DNA of 64,000 bases from Anastrepha obliqua (GCF_027943255.1 NC_072896.1:117273879-117337878); one strand, 5' to 3'. Numbered from the stretch's first letter, positions 44,257 through 56,262 are shown. The notes: generated by a model from the sequence alone, not told the origin. Translations and numbers: made by a program.

Positions 44257-46330
44257 ATTGAGGAACACTTACGCATGATATTTCTTTCCGATAGGTGCAG
44301 GTTTGTTTCCGTTCACTTTATTAATTCTTTATTCAAGAAAAGAGTTACCCATTCCTTTTGTAAGGATGGCAATCTTCTGGCATAATCGAGGTAGTTTAAA
44401 GTCCAGAGCCTTTTTCAAGTGTCTTTTCAATTTCCTGAAATACGGCAATGGCCTTTCGGTGCGCACTTTTTTGTTAATCAGAAGAGTGAACTACATTACA
44501 TCAAAACAAGTTGGTAAGGGCGGAGGGAACTGGATTTCACATGCATCAATTGTGTGATGGAAAAATAGGAGATATTTTGTCCTGCTCACCTTCACCACTA
44601 GTTCCATTGGCGTGTCTTCCTAGGTTAGCTCGGTAAAATTGTGGCCTTTGTCGGACTTACTTTGACACTCTTTGCTTGATGATTATTCGTCTGGACCTCT
44701 TTTATGTTCAGATCTATTCGTTACACTTCATTTTGCAGATTAAAAAAAGTGGAACAAACTCCCGATGTCTAGGAAAAACGTCGGAATTGTATGCTCTTAT
44801 ATGGAGCCTTGACGATTTAGTGCTACAGCTCAGACAATATTTTCCAGAAATTTCACGATGTGGTTGTGAGTCAACCGCTCTCAAACTTCGTTTGGTGTCA
44901 AAAAGAGCGAAGTAGACGCTAGGGATCTTTCCCTTTCGAATTATCAAGTACTGACTGCCTTACAGTGCATTCATTTGCATACAACTACACCGTTTATGTT
45001 TCTACACTCCGCGCAAATACTCGACGCCGACCATGAATCCGCTTTTACTAGACCAACGGTGGCACCACAGCAGTGCTGGTGTGGCTGACTAACTGAATTG
45101 AGGTCCACCGAGAAGCAAAATGACGCGACAAGTGCAATTTGTGCACAACAACATGCAATGCCACAGTGAAAGCTATGGTGGAGTATGTTGTGCTATGCCA
45201 CCGCACCGCCCATGCAAATGCATGCACTGCTATCCCATTGCCGGCCAACTCTGCATGCGTATGTATGCAACCGTCTGAGCTAGGCAGGCTCAGCGAGCGG
45301 TGATGACGATGTCATTGACAAGACCCACAGCGACGACATAGAGAAATAGCAAAGGTGGGCCTGAATGGGCCATTTTTTGGACAGCTCACTCACGCAGCCA
45401 TGCAACCGTGCATTGGGACGTGCACAAATATGGCGTCCCGAAAATGAATGAAATAAAAAGAAAAAAATAATACAAAAATATATATAAAAAATGCTAAAAT
45501 TTCGCGCGCTCTACTCTTCTACCTTGGAACTAAGTGTGTAAGTACATATATTTAGAAGGGGGCATCGCTTCTGACCGCCATTCTGTTTCCCCACCACAAG
45601 CGCCGATTGCAAATACGAACATTGCAAGTGCGCACAAATATACCCCAATTATGTTGTAGAGCCCGGCAAAGTAATTACTGCGATCATAAAATGATATTAT
45701 TTAAATGGAACCGAGAAGGTGCGGCTACTGGTTGGCGCAGTGGGGACAAGGAAGACAAACTTTAGTGCTTTAGCTTATCCCAGGTGACTTGATGGTTGGC
45801 TATCGCTCGAATGCCGGACGTAAACAAAGCAAAACTATGTTTATATGTATGTATGTAGAAGCATACATGCATAAGTAAGTATGTATTTGTAAAAGTTTGC
45901 TTTTTATAGATGAGTGTGCATGAGTTTCTAAAAGTATATATTCTAAGCACCAAGCGGGAAGGAGCGGCATAAGCAGTGGCTCCTCTGGCTCAGGGGAGTT
46001 GTCGCTAATAGCTACTATAGTCAAAAGCCGCTAGAAATATGTCTGACATTTCAATCGTTCTCCACATTTATATCGCTTTTGTTCTATACGCTTTAACAAT
46101 GCAGAGTCTGGATGTTTATATATTCAACAACATTTGCATTCTTCTCATATCTCCAAATGGATGAAAAACTCAGAAGAAGAACCAGTTATTCTATTACAAG
46201 CATAATCGCTGGAATATTTTACTACTTATCCTTGAAACCTAGGTAATTCTGTTGATAAAACAAGTGCATGGCTATCAAAGGAGAAAAATCTTGGCTTCAA
46301 CTCATGCACGAGCTGTATTTTATAGGCGCG
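44257..46330. other. Stretch without a supported gene
   Basis: Frames of 66-84 codons on both strands at 44303-44947 look vaguely coding but match nothing I know; they might be retroelement debris. 45000-45480 is less AT-rich and shows palindromic TGCATGC-type words. TATG/GTATG runs lie at 45842-45882. Confidence 0.4.
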
Positions 46331-46334
46331 TAAG

Positions 46335-47235
46335 CCCACCATCAACCAACTGATTGAATTTTATCTGTGTGGCTTTAGATCTGGAAAATCCACAATCGAT
46401 CAGATATTCACAATACGCCAAGCCTTTGAAAAGACCCATGAAAGGAGTATCGACACACTCCGTCTTTTTGTCGACTTCAAAGCTGCATTCGACAGCACGA
46501 AAAGGAGTTTTCTGTATGCCGCGGTATCTGAATTTGGTATCTACGCAAAACTCAATACCAGCAGCGCTATCAGAACTGGGAAGAACCTCTCCGAGCCGCT
46601 TGATACCACACGAGGTTTCAGACAGGGTGACCCGCTGTCGTGTGACTTCTTTAACCTGATGTTGGAGAAGATCGTTCGAGTCGCAGAACTTAATCGCTCA
46701 GACACAATTTTGTATAAGCGATTGTCTCTTGCCAACAAGTGTTTCTTGGGAGTAAGTAGGCAGAATAAAACTAACACTTTATAAGGCTCTTTCATGGCTG
46801 CTGTATCGTATGCCGCAGAAGCTTTAACGATGACAATATTCGATGAGGCGTCTTATGGAGTGTTTGAGAGAAAGATTCTGCGGAACATTTTTGCCTATGC
46901 ATTTAAACAACGGCGAGTATCGCAGGCGATGGAACATTGAATTGTGTGAGCTTTACGACGACATTGACTTAGTGTAGCTCATAAAGATCCAGCAGGTACG
47001 TTGGCTGGGTCATGTAGACCGAACATATACAAATTAAATGTGGTACCAGCTGATGGTAGCAGAGGAGGAGGAAGGTCTCCTCTACGTTGACAAGATCAGA
47101 TAGAGAAGGACTTAACCCCACTTGATGTGTCCACCTGACGCCAGTTGGCACGGGAAAGAAACGACTGGCGCGCTTTGTTAAACTCAGCCAAAATCGCGTT
47201 AGCGGTTATCGCGCCAATCAAGAAGAAGTAGAAGT
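46335..47235 (+). mobile_element. LINE reverse transcriptase and 3' end with GAA-repeat tail
   Basis: The plus strand over three frames encodes the RT fingers (IEFYLCGFRSGKSTIDQIFT, as in QCGFRPGKST), motif A LRLFVDFKAAFDS with Asp retained (about 46460-46495) and GKNLSEPLDTTRGFRQGDPL (motif B). A deletion removes the YxDD box. The thumb and tail follow (VSYAAEALTMTIFDEASYGV, ERKILRNIF, ELYDDIDL then IKIQQVRWLGHVDRTY). It ends near TTATCGCGCCAATCAAGAAG (47206-47225). The same tail appears at 60.05-60.3 kb. Confidence 0.8.
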
Positions 47236-47289
47236 CTAGAACTTCGTGTACAGTTTTTCGATTGTCCGGACTACAAGTTGAGAATGACA

Positions 47290-47515
47290 AAAAGCCGACA
47301 TTTTAGCATCTTCTTCCACACTTCGCTCTATGAACTTCGCGAACATTTTTTTTTTTTTTTTCAAAATAAATTTCCACGATTTCAAAGCGTTGTTCTGACG
47401 TTAAACGATTCACGATGACTTGCAAAGCCTTGCTGAACAGAACTGTTAGCCTAGTTTGTTATTCTCAGCTGTCAAACCTTAGTTATCGATATTCATAGTT
47501 CTCATGCAGCTAAAA
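47290..47515 (-). mobile_element. mariner 5' end remnant
   Basis: On the minus strand a leader (CTGCATGAGAACTATGAATA, about 47508-47490) is followed by the transposase start VNRLTSEQRFEIVEIYFEKK at about 47412-47350. A poly-A run (47347-47361 as T on the plus strand) and a degenerate continuation follow. It matches 7882-8060 in leader and protein and is limited to the first ~40 codons. Confidence 0.72.
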
Positions 47516-47519
47516 CACA

Positions 47520-48340
47520 TCCGGTACTTGGAATGTGGCCTTAAGGCCAACTCTGCCAAAACCAAAGGGGTGCCGTCTATAATATACCTACATGCGTTCT
47601 AGCTACCCTCTTTGCGGAGAACATTGAGAATCTCTCTTACCAATAAAAACCACTTTACATTAGTTCCCCATCACTTCCGTCACATTGCGTGGCACAAAAT
47701 CTTACACAATGACAAAATTCTAAGAGTTGGTCTTTGGAGTGTTCAAGAGAAGGCTTTTGCTGGAGAAAGTGAGTTTTGTGGCTAGAGCAAAGACGGATAA
47801 CGAACATTGTGCATCACAAGTGGTGGCGCAAAATTAATACCCAACTGCAGTATACAAACAAACAAGAGGCGACGCGTCCAAAGGTCAAAATAAAGATTTC
47901 TATGGCTCAAAATCATTTTTTTTTTAATTTAATAAAAAACGAATTCAAAATTGGAGAATACTTTTGCTTTGTTTTTGTAGCTCAAGTATATATTGTATTT
48001 GTGGTCAGAAGGACATTTCCTGAAACCAACACACGGCTGAGCTTTTAATTGAATTGTCGACTCATTCGAACTCCTTTTGGATCGACTGTTTTCGTAATAA
48101 GTTTCTAAAACTTTTAAAATTTTTTCTACTCGACAAATACTAAAGATGACATAAAAAAGGTCTAGAAATGATTTACTACTGATATCTAAGCGTCTCTTTC
48201 GAAAGACCCTTATAACCCATGCTTTTAAAACACTCGCATTTCGAACTCATATGACGTTATTCGAAAAGTAGGGTGACTTTTTATTTTTCTCTAGAATTAT
48301 TTATTTACTTTTCAGTAGCCATCCTCTTCAACATAATCCT
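47520..48340. other. Stretch without a recognisable gene
   Basis: AT-rich sequence without a recognised motif. GGGTGACTTTTTATTTTTCT at about 48271 resembles a mariner border but could not be paired. Confidence 0.4.
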
Positions 48341-48342
48341 CC

Positions 48343-48886
48343 GCAGGTATACCTTATGATCAGGAAGTACCGGGAATGTTAAATTTAAACGAACCGCGCA
48401 CCTGGGAACCGATCCATGTTTTTTTCTTATGTTGGTAGGACTGTAAGACACACATCTGCCACTTTTTAGCGCCATCGGATCATTAGTGTCTGCCTGGCCG
48501 GCCAGAAATGTAGGCAAACAATTTTTGGATTTTGCATTGATGATAACGCGCCATAACATCGAGCCCAAATTGTGCTTGATTATTTGACCAAACACCAAGT
48601 AACAACCATCGTGCAAGCACCGTATTCACCTGATATGGCCCCGTGGGAATTATTTTTGTTTTCCAAGTTAAAGTTAACACTTCGTGCAAGGAGATTTCAG
48701 TCGATAGAGGAGGTCAAAGAGACTGCGACGAAGGAGCTGAAGGCCATCCCTTCGTCGGCCTACCAGGGGTGCATGGAGGACTGGTTTAAACGTTAGCACA
48801 AGGAGATAAAACAAATTTGCCTGAAATTTAACTCTGTTTGGGTTTCTTTAAACATTTCCGGTACTTTCAGATCATAGGGTAATACA
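48343..48886. repeat. Imperfect inverted repeat bracketing a mariner fragment
   Basis: The left arm (about 48343-48402) in reverse complement resembles the right arm (about 48836-48886). The best block is CATTCCCGGTACTTCCTGAT in one and CATTTCCGGTACTTTCAGAT in the other, with 24 matches over 28 bases including the following ATCATAxGGT. A 4-base gap lies in the flanking part. The arms lie outside the mariner coding remnant and look like two copies of one element's 3' flank in opposite directions. Confidence 0.75.
48530..48800 (+). mobile_element. mariner transposase C-terminal remnant
   Basis: The plus strand encodes LTKHQVTTIVQAPYSPDMAP, WELFLFSKLKLTLRARRFQS and IEEVKETATKELKAIPSSAY with QGCMEDWFKR (stop at 48796). 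In the family the segment is YSPDMAPCDFFLFPKLK; here CD is WE, so the third catalytic Asp is lost. The HDN segment is degraded upstream. It belongs to a different mariner subgroup from the DYHLF copies and is close to the one at 59.7-61.0 kb. Confidence 0.8.
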
Positions 48887-48889
48887 CTT

Positions 48890-49905
48890 GTGCCAACCCT
48901 TTTTCCAATCCTCGAACTCTCTCCGGCCAATAAATCGCATAGGTGTGTCCTGAGTTTTTCCAACGATGCGTCCTTTATCTCCACAATTGTGACAAATTTC
49001 ATTCTTGCGTAGGTACTTTCTGTTTTGGGTACAAGAAGATGTCGCAAAGAGCCAAATCCGTACTCACTGGATTGTGTACTCAGTGGAATTGGCCCCTTGC
49101 CAAAAAATTTAAATATATTTATCATTTAAATTTAAATATATTAATCATTTTCGATAGCAGAACATCACCGAGCACATCAAAGTACGTCAAATCAGTGCAT
49201 CTGGCAAAAACATACAAAATATGTCATAGTTGAAATACAAAAACAAAAACAAAAAATAAGAAAAATGAACATACGTTGCTCGCCAAACTTTTTGAGCACA
49301 CCTCGCATATTTATAATAAATTTTTGGTAACACACATACATATGTACGTATGTAGGTAGTTTCATGCGCAAGTAAATATGCATTTATGGCTGTTAGTTAG
49401 TTGGTTGCCGCTTGCTCGCAAGTTAATTACTTTTTTAGTACTGCGAGTGTTACGACTATGTGACTGTCGCTCTGTGTCCGGTACCCTTAGCCACTCTGCA
49501 GGCTTCGAGTTGGCAATTTCGCCTTAGCGGCCACCAACTGGCCATTTGCATTTGAAAATTAATGGCGCCAGCTCTAGCGAATATATAGTAATTTCTTATT
49601 GGTACGTAGACGAGCAGTCATACATACAGAATTGTGGTTGTTGCACCTTCCTTTTCCTACCTGTGGCACGGGTGGCGCTCTCAGTTACTTATGCGGATGT
49701 TTATGTATGCACATTAGGGTGGAAGCTATTTATGAAATTCTTGGTTATAATTAAATAGTGGTAAATATACCAAGCCAGAAAAACTATTAACTATGAAATA
49801 TTAAGACAATCCGATGAGATTCAGAAGCGCGTCTGAAATTCGAAAATTTTCTAAAGTAAAAAAATATGAAGACATTTGGCAAAAGGTGGGTCGGAAACCG
49901 CATAT
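48890..49905. other. Stretch without a supported gene
   Basis: A minus-strand frame of 110 codons (48793-49125) has no domain I recognise. Tandem-like TTTAAATATATT and CAAAAA words occur near 49105-49260, and TACGTATG-type repeats near 49340-49360. Confidence 0.4.
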
Positions 49906-49914
49906 AAACTTTGA

Positions 49915-51125
49915 CTTATGGAGCTTTCGTGTGGTGGAAGGTGGCAGACACTATCTCATAAAAGTCCAACAATTAGATTGTGTAGGAATACTACTTGTAA
50001 GTGCGCTCCTATCGATACCTCAGGCGGCGCTGGAAATGATCCTACATATTCCACCCATTGATATATGATATATGTTAAAGGGATAGTGGCCAAATCTGCT
50101 TCTAAGATCGAAACAGACTATTTGTTTCTCAGGATAGATCTGAACAAAGACTATTAAATACGAATACCCGACGGAAAGGATTGGCAGATGAGAGTCAAAT
50201 CAGATGCTGGTGGTCATCTTATATACACTGATGGGTCAAAGATGGACAATGGCACTGGATCAGGAGTTTACTCGGAACAATTAGCCTTAAATTGCTCTCT
50301 TAGACTCCCAAGCCGGTGTAATGTCTTCCAAGCTGAGATTTATCCAGCAGCAAAAACGATGAGACTAATAGACTTATCTCCAGCAAACCTTACCATTTTT
50401 GTTGACAATCAAGCAGCGATTAAGGCACTGGCCTCAGCGCACAGCAACTCAAGTTATGTTAAAGACTACAGGCGATCGTTCTTGCTTATCCACAACACAA
50501 CACCGCCCTTTGTTGGGTCGCCGGTCACTCTGGAGTGGAGGGAAATGAAAGAGCGGATGAGTGTGCAAGGAAAGGCCAAGCTCAGACCTTCAGCGAGTGG
50601 CAGAGGACATACGCTTTCCTCTTTACGAATTATGCACTGCGATTGACTTAAGTGTCGTCACAAAAACCAACAGAAGGTGGTATTTGACTATTAACTGTGG
50701 GGTCTCCAAAACGCTCTGGCCAAAACTGAATATCAAAAGGATAAAATGTTCGCTGGGATTCAACAGATCAACTATCAGCATCCTCACAGGTGTTATACCA
50801 GGTAACTACACTATTGGCAGCCTAGACCATAGAATGACTTCTGCATGAGTTGTGAAGATGAAGAAGAAATTGCTTCGGTACAACACCTTCTCTGTGAATG
50901 CCCTGCACTTCAAAGCAGCCGTGACAAGCAACTTGGTGATAATTTCTATGAAGATCTGAGAAATTTGCAAAATGTCTCAATGGAGAGATTAATAGCCTTC
51001 TTGAAAAGATCTAAGTGGTCTAAGAAACTTACTTAGGGAATGAAAATCAAATGCAGATATCACAATGGGCCTTAGGACCACCGAGTGTCTTGTCTATGTC
51101 AAGCACCTTGGGTAGCCAAACCTAA
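49915..51125 (+). mobile_element. RNase H LINE 3' region, best-preserved copy
   Basis: It begins in the RT-RNase H linker (RHYLIKVQQLDCVGI; LSIPQAALEMILHIPPIDI), followed by the RNase H domain from about 50215: IYTDGSKMDNGTGSGVYSEQ (first Asp), CNVFQAEIYPA (Glu) and TIFVDNQAAIKALASAHSNS (second Asp). One frame change precedes ALCWVAGHSGVEGNERADEC (His and last Asp, about 50500-50560). The post-RNase H region follows (NRRWYLTINCGVSKTLWPKL; ISILTGVIPGNYTIGSL), then the Cys knuckle SCEDEEEIASVQHLLCECPA and the end LIAFLKRSKWSKKLT (stop 51034). All four RNase H acidic residues are present; three frameshifts separate the parts. Confidence 0.88.
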
Positions 51126-51289
51126 AGAAAAAATTGACTTTTAAGACCTTCCTTTATTTGCCAAAGAATTTTGCAATCAACGCGTTAAATCTATCTAAAC
51201 TCTACTGACGGTCAGAATCGTGAGGTAAATACCGATTTTAAGGTATTTTAACAGTCGAAGTAAATCAAGGAATCAGTGAAAAGGACTAC

Positions 51290-51605
51290 ATATTTTAGCG
51301 ACGCAGCAAGTACGTACAGTTGTGTGGTTTGCCAAATCGCATCGCATCCGATGGCTAGGACACGTTTTCAGAATGCTAGATGAAAGAATACCTTCTACAG
51401 GCTCGCATGCTTGGTGAAAAAGAAGATGTCGGCCCCGGAAGCGGACTACGTTGAGGACAATCTAAGAAGCATAGGAGTGACCAACTATCATAGTCTGGCT
51501 ATGGACCGAGATGCATGAAGAAGAGTTGAGGGGGAAGCGGATGCTTACAAAGAATAGTAATGCTATGAATGATGATGCTGATGACGATGACATCACAATG
51601 GACAA
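51290..51605 (+). mobile_element. LINE 3' end with GAT-repeat tail
   Basis: The plus strand reads AKSHRIRWLGHVFRMLDERI (about 51330-51390), then in shifted frames a GSGLR region, RSIGVTNYHSLAMDRDA and a terminal GATGATGCTGATGACGATGA tract (51571-51590). The WLGHVxRM motif marks the tail of endonuclease-RT LINEs; the simple-repeat tail differs from the GAA type at 33.0, 47.2 and 60.05 kb. Confidence 0.68.
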
Positions 51606-51609
51606 ATTT

Positions 51610-52570
51610 TTGATGCTTTGCCCAAGTGGGCCCGTTGTATGGGGTGCCAGTTATCCTAACCTAATCCAGGCTTTGCTGGACCGGTATATTTCACTCGTTC
51701 GCTGTACTCAATTGAATATAACAGCAAAATTTTGAAACTTGCGAAATTACCGAGCGTAACCTAAATTATTATTGAAGAAAAGTGAGAAAATCTGGTGCGT
51801 GTTTCGAAAGCAAACAAAAAAATGTTACCAAAAAGCTTTCCTCAAACTTGAGTCCCTAGTCGGAAACTATGAATTTCTCCGACAGAGTTCAATTTTCTTT
51901 TTCAGTATAGTAGTTTTTTTTCGATAGACAGAGGGTGTCTCGCAAAAAATTTAATATCTTTGCCCCCGGTAGAAACTTTAGCCAACCTAATGTATAGTAC
52001 ATGTATTTGTATGCAGCTCCTGGCTCACATTCAAGTCAAATGCATTTTACATTTATATGCAAATTTTTCGTTTGCATGCGAGTAACTTCACAATTTGGTG
52101 GTTGCATTGGCGGTTGTTTTGCTTCATATTTTTTTAAATTTATAATAAATACGCGTATGTTCGTTCATTCATATATGGAAGTGACGGGCCAAGAGCGACC
52201 AATGGGATCTTGGCACTTTTTTGAGTTTGAAAGTGCATAAAAAATGAGTCCCCAAGGCAGTCAGCAGTGGCAAAAATGGAGTCGAAAGCAAGCATACATA
52301 TTCAAAAAAGTTATTATTTCAAATAAAAAATGGCTGCCAGGCAGTAACACTTGAAACTAATAGCGCCATAATATTTATAAGCTGGTGCCAGGTACAGACG
52401 ACGCCTATCTTTGTACAAATGCTACTACGACTACTTCATATTGGTTACCAAACTCAATTGGCAACAAGTCAAGCCCAAAAATATTCAATGGGTTTCTTGT
52501 TATAAATATAATTGAAAAAATTGATCAAATACGGATAAAAAAAAAAGTTCGCATTAGTTTAGTTTAAGTG
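51610..52570. other. Stretch without a recognisable gene
   Basis: AT-rich sequence; no motif or element end recognised. Confidence 0.45.
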
Positions 52571-52574
52571 AAAT

Positions 52575-53660
52575 GGCTGTCCTTCGACGCCTCTAGGCCT
52601 GTTAGAGGCCCCTTGTGATACCACCAGACCATTGTGTGGCCTTTGAAAAGCTGGCTATAGTAGCTAGTTTGAGATTCACGACATCCGCAATTTTGCCCAA
52701 TTTCATTAGTCTTCTACTTCTCGACTCTCTCTTCCTTTTCTATGTACTGTCAGCTTCTAATATATGTAGTAATTTAATGGTGCCCCTAATCTACTAGCAT
52801 ATCTGCCAATTAGACAGTGTCTAGATAAGATACTTCTGCGATTGATAGATCCTTCCTACTTAATTTAAGCAGACTCTTAGGGCGGTCCACGTTCCATTTG
52901 GACCTCGTTTGTCTACAGATAGTCAACTTTTTCTAGTTGGAATTTGCAACAGTAGTAGTGTGTCTGCCTATTAAAAGTTTACACGTTGCCAAGAGCATGG
53001 GTATGTCCACTTTGTCTTGGCTAGTTTGGAGTGAGGAGCCCAATCTAGCTAACTTATCTGTCTTACAGTTGCCCTCAATGTTACTATGTCATGGCACCCG
53101 TATTAGATTAACAGAGAAATACTGTGTAAGCATTTTTAATAATTTGTAACACTGCCTTACTGTCTTAGACGAGTGTTTACATGGTAAGAGCGACTTCAGA
53201 GTTGTCTGACTATCGGAGTAAATGAAGAATTCTCTAACTGTGACTACGCTTTTATTTAACACTAAAAGCTTTTTTTGAGAATGCCAAGACTTCGGGAGAA
53301 ATCAAGGCTATATTGGTGTTTATACATTCAGAATATACACCACCTCGCACTTGATTATTGAGTTTTAAGCCATCAGTATATATACTGACCGGTTTTCATT
53401 ATTTAATACACCATTTTTGCGGTCCTCTCTGGATGGAAAATTGATTGTATAAGGCCTGTCTATGTATTCACCAAGTCACTAAAGTCAGTGGTGTTAGGAT
53501 TAGTTTAAGTTCAGGTAAAATCATCAGCCGAATGTGCTTTTCCAGGAATGTCTTTCTCTCGCTGCGTTCTTAAAATTGTTTACTATACTCATCCGATGCA
53601 CTCACGAAAGACTACAGTACCTCTTTAATTATTTGAAAATACCTTAAGTTACGTTAAATG
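52575..53660 (-). mobile_element. RNase H LINE 3' end
   Basis: The minus strand from about 53380 carries YTDGLKLNNQVRGGVYSECI, close to YTDGSKLNDQVGG at 3.4 kb. It continues with INTNIALISPEVLAF, FIYSDSQTTLKSLLPCKHSS, HSNIEGNCKTDKLARLGSSL and PMLLATCKLLIGRHTTTVAN, down to GLVVSQGA at the end (about 52610). The Glu-containing segment is deleted and the WVPGH motif reads RVP-stop-H. It belongs to the same family as copy 1 at 2.9-3.8 kb. Confidence 0.8.
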
Positions 53661-53858
53661 GGTTCCCCGTAATAGGGTACATTTCGGAGGAGAAAAAAAA
53701 GGAAGTATTTGAATAAAGCGATAAAATATTATTATATATATATTAAATAAACAAATAAGTATTACGTTTCGAGGAAACTATGATTGAAAATGATTGTTGT
53801 AATATTTTATAAAAAATGCCTTCTTAATTACATTTATACTTTCCAAGAAAAAAAACAA

Positions 53859-53992
53859 CTCAAATCCATTTCTTATGGCCAATACGATATTTTCAGAAGC
53901 CTGCCAGAGGAAAAACCGTACGTCGAAGGATACTGGGCAGCCAAAAAAATCCTTTGTTCAGCCCTTATAAAAGGACTTAGCGCAGATGAACT
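53859..53992. repeat. Degenerate direct repeat, left copy
   Basis: CTCAAATCCATTTCTTATGG and CTTATAAAAGGACTTAGCGC with AGATGAACT are repeated about 555 bp downstream (54414-54509) as CTCAAATCTATTTCTTACTA and ATTACAAAAGGGCTTAGCAC with AGATGAACT. The right copy lacks about 40 internal bases. The left copy lies in an 81-codon frame (53784-54029) of unknown nature. Confidence 0.75.
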
Positions 53993-54413
53993 AATTGGAG
54001 TTTTTTTCTGTCTCCAGGTAACTTTATAGCGAAATATTCTAATACCACGGAAAGATAAGTTCAGAGTTTCCCGATTAATATGCACAATCAGTCAGCCTAA
54101 ATGGGCCCATAGACCACGCCAACTTGCTGACGCCATCAAGTGATTATGCTTTTAGTGTGATTTTACCAGCTGCTGGTGCAATAAAAAAACGACTTTGATA
54201 GTTTTTTGATTGTATTGGCATTTTGGTATTGTATATTGTGGATTTACATAGTTCAAGAAGTTTAAAAGAATTTTTCGAATTATGTAAGTCGTCGCTGTTT
54301 TTGTGGAAGACTAAAAGTTCTGATTATTGTATTCAGAACCATCTTCTCCGGTCATTTTTTGTAAAGGGAGGAGTATTGCATAGGCAAATTGGTATGGTAC
54401 GTGCAAATACTAA

Positions 54414-54509
54414 CTCAAATCTATTTCTTACTATCAGTACGATATACTCAAGCATGACAAACAAATCTCTACACAGGCATTACAAAAGGGCTTAGCACAG
54501 ATGAACTGA
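54414..54509. repeat. Degenerate direct repeat, right copy
   Basis: This is the partner of 53859-53992. The two copies diverge by roughly a fifth over the aligned blocks and differ by one internal deletion. Flanking sequences on either side do not match, so the repeats are short dispersed copies and not long terminal repeats that I can recognise. Confidence 0.72.
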
Positions 54510-55386
54510 GCTTGATGGTGCATGAACTGGTGTGGTTCATGAACCCTTTAAGGCCATGAGCGCCACTTGACACTCAGAACAAATTTTTTTGTGTATCTCT
54601 TTAAAGCGTATGAAAGGCTTTCGCCAATTTTTCCTTCCAACTCTAAAGCATTCGCGAAGAAATCTCTGGGACTTGTTGCAAGGTGGCAAAACCAGTCCAC
54701 TCCATTGAAGGGATGTGGGGAGCGATTCCATATAATTCAACTTTGTATGTACCCGTAGGACTACGGTTAGGTTAGGTAGTGCTGGCTGATCTGTGAACAA
54801 AAGATCTCACTTAGACTTCTAGGGTGTTGCCAGTGTTATGTGTTTGGAGTCGAATTATTATTCTATGTAAATTTTACTGCACGTCTTCGCGAGTTTGAAC
54901 AAGCCGTACAGCGTCTTGTCAGCAATATTCTGCAAGGATAAAAAATATGTTGATCTTAGCCAAGTTTGTCGAGTCCTACAAAGAGCAGGGCAGTGGCAAA
55001 GTAGGCATGCCAAAGTACCCCTAACATCGCTCTAGGCTAATGCCATAATGCGTGCTGCGGGGTGAAACAAAACGACTTTAAAATCTATAAAAAAATAAAA
55101 GATTATTTATTCCACATTTATTTAATATTAACAGCAATAGTTTGGTATTTTCAATATGTCGTGCGCACGGATTGCGGTATGGTAAGGGCCCACCATAGAA
55201 AGGAATCGAAATCCATTATTTTTGAGAATGCTACCGCAATCCTCAGGAATTTTCACCCATGTAGCCCGACCAAGATGTTCTATTCACTTTACTAAATCGA
55301 CTTTCTATGGAGACGAGTTTTAACGGCTTTGGAAAACCTAAGAGTGAAGTTTCAGAGGTTGTGGGAGAGCTTGTGGCATCTTAATG

Positions 55387-55663
55387 AATATATATATATA
55401 TAATTGGCGCGTACACCCTTTTTGGGTGTTTGGCCGAGCTCCTCCTCCTATTTGTGGTGTGCGTCTTGATGTTCTTCCACAAATGAAGGGACCTACATAT
55501 TGTTTAAAGCCGACTCCAAACGGCAGATATTTTAAATGAGAAATACACTCGGAGATTTGTCATTGGCTGCCGAGTGGCGACCGCTCACCGAGATTCGAAC
55601 CCACGTTCTCTCTCAATTCCGAATGATAGTCACGCACCAACCCATTCGGATACGACGGGCGAC
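55387..55663 (-). mobile_element. tRNA-derived SINE, full-length copy
   Basis: In reverse complement it reads CGTATCCGAATGGGTTGGTG, CGTGACTATCATTCGG (A-box region), GGGTTCGAATCTC (B box, 55590-55602 as complement), TCTGCCGTTTGGAGTCGGCT, GTGGAAGAACATCAAGACGC, GAGGAGGAGCTCGGCC and GCGCCAATTA. It ends in (TA)n (55387-55403). It carries head, body and tail. Confidence 0.85.
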
Positions 55664-55689
55664 TTAATAATGAATATATGAACCAAATT

Positions 55690-56262
55690 GAATGCTTTGA
55701 AAGTAAGAGGCAGGCTTTTGTCCGAGGTAAAATGCTCCTAGTATATATATCTAAAGCGGAATAAAGAAAGCTGTGGCGACATTTGGCTCTCTGAAAGTAA
55801 TTTCAGGGCGCACAAAACGGCGAATTTTTAACTCCAATGTAAAGCCGATTTTACTTTATGATTGTGAAACGTGGAATGCGGCGTCAGCTGACAGAAACTT
55901 ATTAAAAGTTTTTGTAAACAGATGCCTTCGAAAAATTCTCAAAATATTCTGGTCAAATATTATCCCGAATGCTGGTTTATGGGCCAGAACGCAGCAAAAT
56001 CCAATACTTTTAGAGATCCGAAAGAGATAATAGAGCTGGATTGGCCTTGTTCTACGCAGAGGAAAGGCTGGCATTGGCTGGAACCCCCAAGAAAGCCGAA
56101 CACGTGGAAGACCAACGAAAACCTGGAGAGGACGGCTGGAGTCAGAAACATGCACCATGCAGCTTGGCTGGAATGAAGCTAAGAGATTGACGCAAAACAG
56201 AACCGAATGGAAGAAATTCATTGTGCCCCTATGTTCCACACTGGAACTCTTGGAATTTATTA
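55690..56262 (+). mobile_element. RTE-like LINE thumb and 3' end
   Basis: The plus strand encodes ATFGSLKVISGRTKRRIFNS, NVKPILLYDCETWNAASADR and FVNRCLRKILKIFWSNIIPN without interruption (55773-56030). In shifted frames, SWIGLVLRRGKAGIGWNPQE, SRTRGRPTKTWRG and LTQNRTEWKKFIVPLCSTLE follow. The VxLLYGCETW, WIGHTLR and WNPQG motifs mark the same LINE type as 18.2 and 35.5 kb, though this copy is a distinct, more divergent lineage. Confidence 0.82.

Larger units (their letters stand above)
53665..55386. other. Unexplained stretch containing a direct repeat and a LINE-type end
   Basis: It contains the direct repeat listed separately. GGTTAGGTTAGG at 54766-54777 is the plus-strand form of a LINE pentamer end, but I could not read a LINE protein next to it with confidence. 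The rest shows no supportable gene. Confidence 0.4.

Noticed and set aside
44303..44947. Overlapping frames suspected to be LTR-retrotransposon debris
   Set aside because: No protease, RT, integrase or LTR motif could be identified on either strand.
54530..54800. Minus-strand frame of 87 codons next to a GGTTAGG end
   Set aside because: Orientation of the pentamer implies the LINE body lies at higher coordinates, where I could not read a LINE protein; the frame itself matches nothing.
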